DNA of 64,000 nucleotides, taken from assembly GCF_030413175.1 (NCBI RefSeq), contig NZ_CP129212.1, positions 7,091,001-7,155,000 of the forward strand, written 5' to 3'. The notes under the pieces were generated by a model. That model did not search any database. It saw nothing but the letters and a program-made list of their open reading frames with translations, and was not told the DNA's origin. This stretch comes from Bradyrhizobium roseum (GTDB lineage Bacteria; Pseudomonadota; Alphaproteobacteria; Rhizobiales; Xanthobacteraceae). Made by a program: the position numbers and the translations under genes. Below, piece after piece: positions 19,141-26,334 of the stretch; within the stretch, counting starts at the first letter, position 1, and each line of letters starts with the position of its first letter.

Positions 19141-20309
19141 TTCATCGGGCACTTGTCGGCGAAGCGGTCCTGGTCGTCCTTGACGATGGTCGCGACCGTC
19201 TTCAGCGAGAGCTGGCCGTCGGCGTCCTTGACGACGTCCTGCAGGTAGAAATTCTGGATCGGAATGTGGTTCTTGCCGTATCTGAACGCCCCGCGCACCG
19301 ACTTGAAGTTGGCCTTTTCCATCTCGGCCTTCATCTCGTCCTTCTTCGCCGTGTCGCCCTTCACGGCAACCACTGCGCTGTTGATGAGTTGCGCGGCGTC
19401 ATAGGACTGCGCACCGTAATAGGTCGGACGCAGGCCGGGATATTTCTTGCGGTAGTCCTCGACGAACTTCTTGTTCTCAGCGTTTGGCAGGTCGTTGACC
19501 CATTGCTGCGCGCCGGGAATCCCGATCGCGTTTTCCTTCTGCAGCGGCAGCGACAATTCGTCGACGGTGAACGCCGTATAGAGCGGCATCTGCGCCTTGA
19601 GGCCGGCCTGGGCATACTGGTTGAGGAACTGGACGCCGGCCGCGCCCGGATAGAACACGAAGATCGACTCGGCCTTGGAGTTCTTGGCCTTGGTGAGTTC
19701 GGCGGAGAAGTCGAGCTGGCTCGGCCACACCGTGTATTCCTCGCCCACGACCTGGCCCTTGAACGTGCTCTTGAGGCCCGCCAGCATGTCCTTGCCGGCC
19801 GCGTAGTTCGGGCCGATCAGGAACACCGACTTGACGCCCTTCTGGTTCATGTACTGGCCCATCGCCTGCGGCGTCTGGTCGTTCTGCCAGGAGGTCGAAA
19901 ACACGTAGGGCGAGCAGAGTTCGCCGGCCAACTGCGACGGCCCGGCATTGGCCGAGATCAGGAAGGTCTTGGAATCGACGGCGGTCTTCAGCGAAGCCAG
20001 CAGCACGTTCGACCAGATATAGCCGGCGATGAAATCGACCTTGTCGGACTGGATCAGCTTTTCGGTCTTCTGCTTGCCCACGTCAGGCTTCTGGCCATCG
20101 TCCTCATAGATCACCTCGACCGGCTTGCCGCCCATCTTGCGGCCCATATGGTCGAGCGCCAGCTCGAACGAGTTGCGCATGTCGTTGCCGATCACGGCCG
20201 TCGGGCCGCTGAAGGTCGAGACAAAGCCGATCTTGATGGTGTCGCCGGCGGATGCGGGCTGCGCCAGCGCCAGAACTGCCGCGCCTGCCAGCCAGAATGC
20301 CTTTTTCAT
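19137..20309 (-). CDS. livK: Liv-type periplasmic substrate-binding protein
   Basis: A 390-residue periplasmic binding protein of type I fold (Leu/Ile/Val-binding family). A signal peptide is clear (MKKAFWLAGAAVLALAQ, cleavage likely after ASA), followed by IKIGFVSTFSGP, typical of the first strand. The ATG at 20309 has a strong GGAGGGGAG upstream. It precedes livH by 169 bases and is the likely partner of the HMGF membrane complex. Ligand may be an aromatic acid rather than an amino acid, judging from the catabolic genes nearby; this is inference. Confidence 0.9.
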   Translation of the reverse strand: MKKAFWLAGAAVLALAQPASAGDTIKIGFVSTFSGPTAVIGNDMRNSFELALDHMGRKMGGKPVEVIYEDDGQKPDVGKQKTEKLIQSDKVDFIAGYIWSNVLLASLKTAVDSKTFLISANAGPSQLAGELCSPYVFSTSWQNDQTPQAMGQYMNQKGVKSVFLIGPNYAAGKDMLAGLKSTFKGQVVGEEYTVWPSQLDFSAELTKAKNSKAESIFVFYPGAAGVQFLNQYAQAGLKAQMPLYTAFTVDELSLPLQKENAIGIPGAQQWVNDLPNAENKKFVEDYRKKYPGLRPTYYGAQSYDAAQLINSAVVAVKGDTAKKDEMKAEMEKANFKSVRGAFRYGKNHIPIQNFYLQDVVKDADGQLSLKTVATIVKDDQDRFADKCPMK

Positions 20310-20508
20310 AATCACTCCCCTCCTCGTTATCGAACCAGACCCGGTCAACCGGGCGACCGCGCGTATCCCGCGCGCCTCATTATCAGGTGAGGTATTTTGT
20401 GCGCGAAATGCCCGGTCAGCGGCAAGCATGAACCAACGGTCCTGGGTTGGACCTTCGGCTCATGCCCAGCGGTCTGCACCATATTTCGTAGATGGCGGGG
20501 ATGGCAAG

Positions 20509-20535
20509 AACTATAGTTCCGGTTGCTTGGGCAAC
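20509..20535. promoter_or_regulatory. Adjacent palindromes upstream of the Liv-type operon
   Basis: A perfect 10-base palindrome AACTATAGTT (20509-20518) is followed three bases later by GTTGC-TTGG-GCAAC (20522-20535). The second is identical at 13 of 14 positions to one at 26208-26221. The pair lies about 200 bases before livK and between it and the truncated sigma gene. A shared regulator, perhaps the MarR protein at 25528, is possible but untested. Confidence 0.4.
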
Positions 20536-20556
20536 TATTGTCGCAGTGGGGCAGGT

Positions 20557-21072
20557 TCAAACCGCGTATTCCGCGCCGTCGATCGCATACGCCGCATGGC
20601 GGAAATCGCGGATGGTCGCGACCCGGCTGGCAACCCAGCCCAGCAGGACGAAGTCTTTCGGTCCTGCGTCACGCCCGCTCGGATCGAACACCAGGATGGC
20701 GGGACGCCCCTCCATCACGCCCGGCACCAGATGCCAGTCGGTCACCTTGGCGTAGTTGCCGAAAGAGCTGTGAAGTTCGGCCTTGCCGCGCATCTGGGTT
20801 TTGTTGACGAGATCGAGCCGCACGTCGTCCGAAATCATGGCGCGGCGCAGGAAATCCAGCGCTGCATTGTGCGCGATGCGGAACAGCCAGCCTTCGGGAT
20901 TGCCGATATGGCCGGCGGTAGAATGCGCCTCGATCGCCTTGGCGAGCGCATCCTGCAGCACGTCCTCGCCGTCGATGACCGAGCCGACCATGCGCACGCA
21001 ATAGCGATGCAGCTTTGGCCGCATCGCTACCAGCAGGCGTTCGATGTCACAGCCCGCGTTCGGCTCAGGCAC
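20557..21072 (-). CDS. ECF sigma factor lacking region 4, joined to a SnoaL-like tail
   Basis: The 171-residue protein begins like a normal SigJ-type ECF sigma factor, with region 2 intact (LLVAMRPKLHRYCVRMVG to GWLFRIAHNAALDFLRR). The sequence then jumps straight to the C-terminal SnoaL-like domain usually found after region 4 (DDVRLDLVNKTQMRG ... FRHAAYAIDGAEY). Region 4, the part that binds the -35 element, is missing, about 100 residues, with the frame kept. The boundary is near 20830-20845. The GTG at 21072 has GGAGG eight bases upstream. It is probably a non-functional remnant, or possibly an anti- or co-factor. The small gene upstream belongs to the same operon. Confidence 0.75.
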   Translation of the reverse strand: MPEPNAGCDIERLLVAMRPKLHRYCVRMVGSVIDGEDVLQDALAKAIEAHSTAGHIGNPEGWLFRIAHNAALDFLRRAMISDDVRLDLVNKTQMRGKAELHSSFGNYAKVTDWHLVPGVMEGRPAILVFDPSGRDAGPKDFVLLGWVASRVATIRDFRHAAYAIDGAEYAV

Positions 21073-21096
21073 TCGATCCACCTCCGGCAAGCGGGT

Positions 21097-21405
21097 TCAA
21101 TTCTCGCCCAGCATGCGATAGGTGCCGACGACGGTGGCGCCTTTGGGCACCGGAGGTTCGACGCAGCGCTCGCGAATGCCGCTCTGAAACGCGGCGAACG
21201 CCTTCAGCTTCGGCAACGGGCTGGCGCCGTCCTCAGTCGTGGTCTCGACGACATGGATAAAAGTATCGTCCTCCAGCCGCAGCGACATGTAGCGGAGGTC
21301 TTCCGGCTGCGCGGCGTTCAGCTCTGCAAACACCGCCGCGACCAGTTCGGCATTCCTGTCGGCCATGTCAGGCCTGATCCTGTATCGTATCACGGTCCGC
21401 TTCAT
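21097..21405 (-). CDS. Small ferredoxin-like-fold protein (ABM/Dabb-like), function unknown
   Basis: A 102-residue cytoplasmic protein. RYRIRPDMADRNAELVAAVF and a later TFIHVVET strand pattern resemble the alpha+beta barrel of antibiotic-biosynthesis-monooxygenase and stress-responsive Dabb proteins. The ATG at 21405 follows GAGGAGAG closely. It ends 24 bases before the start of the truncated sigma-factor gene, so they form an operon; such pairs occur with SigJ-type sigma factors. No catalytic residues can be assigned and the name is only a fold guess. Confidence 0.65.
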   Translation of the reverse strand: MKRTVIRYRIRPDMADRNAELVAAVFAELNAAQPEDLRYMSLRLEDDTFIHVVETTTEDGASPLPKLKAFAAFQSGIRERCVEPPVPKGATVVGTYRMLGEN

Positions 21406-21631
21406 TGCGCTCTCCTCGTTGGCACTGCAAAGGCAGCACATTTCGATCCCAAGGACGTCCGGGATCGGCCAAAGGATGCGGGATGGCGAAAAAATATTTC
21501 GTTCCGGCAAGACGGGACGGCGGGTGATACGCTTTCGCTATCGACCGATTGACAAACGCGCCTTGGACCAGGGGGCGCAAATGACTACATAGTCCATTGA
21601 GTTGAATGATCCAGAACCGGGATTGCATGCC

Positions 21632-22906
21632 ATGTCGGCAGCGCCGAAACAGCCCCATCATGTGGTCATCGTCGGCGCCGGTTTCGGCGGGCTGGAAGCG
21701 GCCTTCGGGCTGGCCGGCGCGCCGGTCAGGATCACGCTGATCGACCGCCGCAACCATCATCTGTTCCAGCCGCTGCTCTACCAGGTCGCGACTGCGTCGC
21801 TGGCGACGTCGGAAATCGCCTGGCCGATCCGCTACCTGCTGCGCGGACGCGAGGAGGTGACGACGCTGTTCGCCAATGTCAGCGGCCTCGATGCCACGGG
21901 CAAGCGCGTGCTGCTCGATGACGGCGACGCGATCGCCTATGACACGCTGGTGCTCGCCACCGGCGCACGCCACGCCTATTTCGGCCACGACGAATGGGAG
22001 CCGTTCGCACCCGGCCTCAAGACGCTGGAAGACGCCACCACACTGCGGCGGCGCATCCTGGTCGCGTTCGAGCGCGCCGAGCGCGAGACCGATCCCGCGA
22101 AGCGCGCGGCACTGCTGACGTTCGTCATCATCGGAGCGGGGCCGACGGGCGTCGAGATGGCCGGCACCATCGCCGACCTCGCCAAGGACACGCTGCCGCC
22201 GGACTTTCGCAACATCGACACCCAGAACACCCGTGTCGTGCTGGTCGAAGCCGGTCCGCGCGTACTGGCCGGTTTTCCCGAGGACCTTTCGGCCTACGCG
22301 CAGCGCGCGCTGGAGGAAATCGGCGTCGAGGTGGTGCTGGGAAAACCCGTCACCGAGTGCTCCGCCGATGGTGTCGTCTATGGCGGGAACAAGCTCGAGG
22401 CCCGAACCATCGTCTGGGCCGCCGGCGTGCGCGCCTCACGCGCGGCGGAATGGCTGAACGCGCCCGCCGACCGCGCCTATCGTTTGAAGGTCGAGCCTGA
22501 TCTCACCGTGCCCGGCCACGCCGACATCTTTGCGATTGGCGACACCGTGACCATCGCCGGCCCCGATGGCCATCCGGTGCCGGGCATCGCGCCGGCCGCC
22601 AAGCAGCAGGGACGCTACGTGGCGGCGCTGATCAAGGCGCGCCTGGAGGGCGGCACGCTGCCGCCGTTCCGCTACAAGCACGCCGGCAGTCTCGCGCAGA
22701 TCGGCAAGCAGAAGGCGGTGATCGATTTCGGCTGGATGAAGCTGCGCGGCAATCTCGCCTGGTGGATCTGGGGCCTTGCCCACATCTACTTCCTGATCGG
22801 CCTGCGCAACCGCCTCAGCGTCGCCCTGAGCTGGCTGTGGATCCACGCCCGCAACCAGCGCGCCGCGCGACTGATCACGCAGGGTTCGAGCAAGGTGACG
22901 GGATAG
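21632..22906 (+). CDS. NDH-2-like NAD(P)H/FAD oxidoreductase
   Basis: A 424-residue pyridine-nucleotide-disulphide-type flavoprotein. VVIVGAGFGGLEAA near the N-terminus binds FAD, VIIGAGPTGVEMAG near residue 165 binds NAD(P)H, and DIFAIGDT is the second FAD contact; PLLYQVATASL is a type II NADH dehydrogenase signature. A hydrophobic C-terminal stretch (WWIWGLAHIYFLIGL) fits the amphipathic membrane anchor of NDH-2. It probably passes electrons from NADH to quinone without pumping protons. The ATG at 21632 is chosen over a TTG at 21602. It lies alone on the plus strand between minus-strand genes. Confidence 0.88.
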   Translation: MSAAPKQPHHVVIVGAGFGGLEAAFGLAGAPVRITLIDRRNHHLFQPLLYQVATASLATSEIAWPIRYLLRGREEVTTLFANVSGLDATGKRVLLDDGDAIAYDTLVLATGARHAYFGHDEWEPFAPGLKTLEDATTLRRRILVAFERAERETDPAKRAALLTFVIIGAGPTGVEMAGTIADLAKDTLPPDFRNIDTQNTRVVLVEAGPRVLAGFPEDLSAYAQRALEEIGVEVVLGKPVTECSADGVVYGGNKLEARTIVWAAGVRASRAAEWLNAPADRAYRLKVEPDLTVPGHADIFAIGDTVTIAGPDGHPVPGIAPAAKQQGRYVAALIKARLEGGTLPPFRYKHAGSLAQIGKQKAVIDFGWMKLRGNLAWWIWGLAHIYFLIGLRNRLSVALSWLWIHARNQRAARLITQGSSKVTG

Positions 22907-22945
22907 CGGCTCGCCTCCGCGAGCCGGGGAGAAGCCGGCCGCGCG

Positions 22946-24172
22946 TTACTTCACCAGCGAACAACCACCATCCGCGATCGGGCGGAACGCCCGATCGGCC
23001 GGAATGGTCGAGATCAGCTTGTAGTAGTCGTACGGATATTTCGACTCGTCCGGCTTCTTCACCTCGAACAGATACATCGGGTGAATGACGCGGCCGTCCT
23101 GGCGGATGGCGACGTCGCCGAACAGCTTGTCCTTGCCTTTGAACTTCTTCATCTGCGGCACAGCGTCTTTCGCATGGTCGCTGCCGGTGGCCGCCACGGC
23201 GTTGAGATAGGCCAGCGTCGACGCATAGACGCCGGCCTGGTTGCCGCTCGGCATCTTGCCGTTCATGCCCGGCCGCGACGCGAAGCGCTTGGCGAAGGCG
23301 CGGGTGTCGTCGTCCATGTCCCAATAGAAGGCTTCGAGCAATTGCAGGCCTTGGGCTACCTTCAGCCCCATGCCATGGACGTCGTTGACGAACAGCAGGA
23401 ACGCCACCATGGTCTGGCCGCTTTGCTGGATACCGAACTCGTTGGCCTGCTTGACCGCGTTGATGGTATCACCGCCGGCATTGGCCAACCCGATCACCTT
23501 GGCCTTCGAGTTCTGCGCCTGCAGCAGGAACGAAGCGAAATCCGAGGTGCCGAGCGGATGCTTGCTCGAGCCCAGAATCTTGCCGCCATTCTTCTCGATG
23601 TAGTTTGTGGCTTCAGCCTCGATCCCCTTGCCGAGCGCGTAATCCACCGTGACGAAGTACCAGTCCTTGCCACCGCGCGCCATCATCGCCGCCGCCGTCG
23701 TGTTGCCCGTCGCCCAGGCGTCGTTGACCCACTGGATCGTGTTGGGCGAACAGGCTTTTCCGGTGAGATCGGAACTGGCGGTGGACGACGCCAGGAACGT
23801 CATCCGCGAATCCCGCAGCAGCGCATTGATGGAAAGACCGACGGCCGAATTCGGCACGTCGACGATGGCATCGACGCCTTCGACATCGAGCCATTTGCGC
23901 GCGATCGCCTGCCCGACGTCGGCCTTGTTCTGGTGATCGGCGTAGACGATCTCGACCGTGATGCCCTTGCCGCCGCCGTTGAAATCCTCCGCCGCCATGC
24001 GGGCGGCTTCCACCGACCCCATGCCGTTGGTGTCCTGAAATATGCCGGAGATGTCGTTGAGCACGCCGACGCGGACGACGTTGTCGGAAATTTCCGCGCG
24101 CGCTGTGTTGGCGCCGGCGAGCGACAAGGCGCCTGACAAGGCCAGCGCGAGATGACGGCCAAAACTCTTCAT
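22946..24172 (-). CDS. Liv-type periplasmic substrate-binding protein, second copy
   Basis: A 408-residue type I periplasmic binding protein with a signal peptide (MKSFGRHLALALSGALSLAG, cleavage likely after ARA). VVRVGVLNDISGIFQD and the later SNTIQ-like and GLANAGGDT segments fit the aromatic-acid or amide-binding Liv-like group. The ATG at 24172 has GAGGGGAG before it. The gene is 54 bases downstream of the P450 gene on the same strand, so they may be cotranscribed. No permease genes lie beside it; it probably shares the livHMGF system. Ligand unknown, an aromatic acid is plausible. Confidence 0.88.
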   Translation of the reverse strand: MKSFGRHLALALSGALSLAGANTARAEISDNVVRVGVLNDISGIFQDTNGMGSVEAARMAAEDFNGGGKGITVEIVYADHQNKADVGQAIARKWLDVEGVDAIVDVPNSAVGLSINALLRDSRMTFLASSTASSDLTGKACSPNTIQWVNDAWATGNTTAAAMMARGGKDWYFVTVDYALGKGIEAEATNYIEKNGGKILGSSKHPLGTSDFASFLLQAQNSKAKVIGLANAGGDTINAVKQANEFGIQQSGQTMVAFLLFVNDVHGMGLKVAQGLQLLEAFYWDMDDDTRAFAKRFASRPGMNGKMPSGNQAGVYASTLAYLNAVAATGSDHAKDAVPQMKKFKGKDKLFGDVAIRQDGRVIHPMYLFEVKKPDESKYPYDYYKLISTIPADRAFRPIADGGCSLVK

Positions 24173-24226
24173 ACCATTTCTCCCCTCGAACTTTTTCATT
24201 ATTAAGAATATAGCTCGCCGCGCCTG

Positions 24227-25444
24227 TCAGGCCGCCGAGATGGTCACGGGAAGGCTCTCAAGCCCGCGCAGCGTGTTGTTGTAGCGGCGCTTCACCGGTC
24301 CAGCGATCTCGATGCTCCCGACCTTGCGCGCCAGCGCCGCCAGCATGGTCTCGCCTTCGAGGCGGGCGACGAGCTGGCCGACGCACATGTGGATGCCGGA
24401 GCCATAGCCGACATGGCCGCTGGTCCGCCGCGTGATGTCATAGCTGTCAGCGTTATCCCAGCGCCGTGGATCACGGTTGGCGGCGCCGAGGAACATCAGA
24501 ACCTTCTCGCCCTCGCCGACCCGATGGCCGCCGATCTCGACCTCTCGCGTCGTGGTGCGGAAGAACGTCTGGACCGGGCTTTCGAACCTTACCGCCTCCT
24601 CGAATGCGTTGCGCGCCAGCGACAAATCCTGCCGCAGTCGCGCCAATTGTTCGGGATAGCGCGCCAGGCAGTAGACCGCCGCACCGATGCCGTTGACGGT
24701 CGTATCGAGCCCGGCAGACAGCAGCGAGCGCACCAAAAGCGGCGCCTCGGCCGCAGTGATATCGCCAGCATCGACGCGCGCATGGATACAGGCGCCGAAA
24801 CCGCTGGGCGCGAGGTTCTCGCGCTGACATTGTTCGGCGACATAGGCCTGATGCGGCGCGGAGCGCTCGATCGCGTCCTGCCGCAGCTGGTTCGGCGGCC
24901 CGAACGCATTGAACACGACGCCCGCATAGGGCAGCAGATGCTCGCGCCCTTCCTGCTTCAGCCCGAGCGCATCGGGAAAGATCGCCAGCGGATAGGCTTC
25001 AGCCAGATCGGCGATGGCATCAAAGCTTTGTCGCTCCAGCAATTCGTCGACCTTGGCGGCGGCGGCGGCGGCGAAACGGTCGCGGACCTGCTTCAGCGCG
25101 GTCGGCGACAGCACCTGGCTCAGCACCGCGCGGGTGCGCGTGTGCTCCGGCGGATCGGCCTCGAGAATGAGGCTGGGCGGACGCCACGGTTTCTCCTTGG
25201 CAAAATCGCTCAGGCCGACGCCGCGACTCGAACAGAACGTGGCGGGATCGTTCAGCACCGCATGCACCTCGGCATAACGCGCGACACCGTAGACCTTCCA
25301 TGTGTTGAGATAGACCAGCGGCCCGGCCTCGCGCAGCCGCTCCTGGCTGGGATGCAGATCGTCAAAGTATTCGATCGAAAACGGATCGAGCGACAGATGC
25401 GGCACAGCCGCGACGTGGTCGGCACCGGCGTCCATAGAAGTCAT
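24227..25444 (-). CDS. Cytochrome P450 of the CYP199A type (para-substituted benzoate oxidation)
   Basis: A 405-residue P450 whose sequence closely matches what I recall of CYP199A enzymes of Rhodopseudomonas, which O-demethylate 4-methoxybenzoate and hydroxylate related acids. The heme ligand is Cys354 in GYGSGIHMCVGQ; the oxygen-activating pair is Asp247/Thr248. Residues that clamp the substrate carboxylate in CYP199A4 are conserved: Arg88 and Ser91 (WRPPS) and Arg239/Ser240 (LVRSLL). GGAGG precedes the ATG by five bases. It needs a ferredoxin and reductase, neither of which is in the window. It is divergent from a MarR regulator with a palindrome in the shared spacer. Confidence 0.92.
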   Translation of the reverse strand: MTSMDAGADHVAAVPHLSLDPFSIEYFDDLHPSQERLREAGPLVYLNTWKVYGVARYAEVHAVLNDPATFCSSRGVGLSDFAKEKPWRPPSLILEADPPEHTRTRAVLSQVLSPTALKQVRDRFAAAAAAKVDELLERQSFDAIADLAEAYPLAIFPDALGLKQEGREHLLPYAGVVFNAFGPPNQLRQDAIERSAPHQAYVAEQCQRENLAPSGFGACIHARVDAGDITAAEAPLLVRSLLSAGLDTTVNGIGAAVYCLARYPEQLARLRQDLSLARNAFEEAVRFESPVQTFFRTTTREVEIGGHRVGEGEKVLMFLGAANRDPRRWDNADSYDITRRTSGHVGYGSGIHMCVGQLVARLEGETMLAALARKVGSIEIAGPVKRRYNNTLRGLESLPVTISAA

Positions 25445-25491
25445 CGAGACCTCCCGAAGTTTGCCCTTGTAAAGTCCTGCCCCAAGTCCCT

Positions 25492-25507
25492 ATTGCTCGC
25501 GCGCAAT
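25492..25507. promoter_or_regulatory. Palindrome in the P450/marR spacer (probable MarR operator)
   Basis: ATTGCTCGCGCGCAAT is a 16-base near-perfect palindrome (one mismatched pair) in the 83-base divergent spacer, 48 bases before the P450 start and 21 before marR. Size and place suit a MarR dimer repressing both genes. Binding is inferred. Confidence 0.55.
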
Positions 25508-25527
25508 TCCGCAGCGATGATCGAGAC

Positions 25528-26052
25528 ATGAGCCAGAATCCCGTTAGCCGGAAACCGCGTCGGCCGCCTCCGGCGGAGCCCGCCCCCGCCGACGACGGCC
25601 CGTTGCTCGATCTCGAACGCTACGTTCCGGCATTCATCACCTTCATTGCCAACAAGCTGTCGAACAGCGCGACGGTGTTTTATCAGCGCAATTTCGGCGT
25701 CAACGTCACGGAATGGCGGATCATGTCGCTGCTGGCGATCGAGCCCGGCATTCCCGCCTCGCGGATCTGCAGCGTGATCGGCTTCGACAAGGGACCGGTC
25801 AGCCGCAATCTTTCCGTGCTGCAAAAGCGCGGCCTGGTCGCGATCCGCACCGCACCTGACGACGGCCGTACCCACGCGATCTCGCTGACCCCGCGCGGGC
25901 GCGCGATCCACGACAAGGTGATCATCGCCGCGCTCGAACGCGAGCGGAGGCTGCTGTCCTGCCTGAAGAAAGACGAGCGGGAGGTTCTGATCGACCTGCT
26001 GCGGCGGCTGCACGAAAATCTCGGCGCCGTGACCGGCCAAGGCAGCACCTGA
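25528..26052 (+). CDS. MarR-family transcriptional regulator
   Basis: A 174-residue winged-helix repressor. The N-terminal 25 residues are Pro-rich and probably disordered; the body has the MarR helix pattern, with recognition helix SRICSVIGFDKGPVSRNLSVL and wing RTAPDDGRTHAISLT (DxRxx basic wing). Members of this group near feruloyl/coumaroyl-CoA genes (CouR, FerR type) bind hydroxycinnamoyl-CoA thioesters and release DNA. Its divergence from the CYP199A-like gene and closeness to the acyl-CoA synthetase fit such a role. A second palindrome of similar form lies 156 bases after its stop. Confidence 0.9.
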   Translation: MSQNPVSRKPRRPPPAEPAPADDGPLLDLERYVPAFITFIANKLSNSATVFYQRNFGVNVTEWRIMSLLAIEPGIPASRICSVIGFDKGPVSRNLSVLQKRGLVAIRTAPDDGRTHAISLTPRGRAIHDKVIIAALERERRLLSCLKKDEREVLIDLLRRLHENLGAVTGQGST

Positions 26053-26207
26053 TCGCGCAACGCCGACGCTCTGTCCGGCCGGGTACGCGCCGGCATTCGG
26101 CTCCAATGAGCCGCTCCTCTCAAGCATCCGTTTTCTCCCGGCACGGCGAGGCAGTTCGACTGCTCTATGGGGAGGCCGTGCGATGACACAGAAGCTTCCA
26201 CAAGTTA

Positions 26208-26221
26208 GTTGCTTTGGCAAC
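26208..26221. promoter_or_regulatory. GTTGC-N4-GCAAC palindrome
   Basis: GTTGC-TTTG-GCAAC is a perfect inverted repeat, extended by TT/AA outside one mismatched pair. It lies between the end of marR and the end of the synthetase gene, which is an odd place for an operator. A near-identical copy is at 20522-20535. The 282-base spacer around it otherwise holds a hairpin at 26286-26322. Confidence 0.4.
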
Positions 26222-26285
26222 AAATTTGTCGGCGCGGGCTATTATCGAGTTCGATCAGCCGGTTGGTGCGTAAATCTTCTTGCTT

Positions 26286-26322
26286 CGGACGCAGCGCAGC
26301 ACGACGTGACACGCTGCGTCCG
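26286..26322 (-). terminator. Hairpin after the feruloyl-CoA-synthetase-like gene
   Basis: CGGACGCAGCG and CGCTGCGTCCG are perfect 11-base arms with a 15-base loop, starting 13 bases after the minus-strand stop. No run of T follows, so termination would have to be Rho-dependent or weak. Confidence 0.4.
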
Positions 26323-26334
26323 GAGCACGAAATG

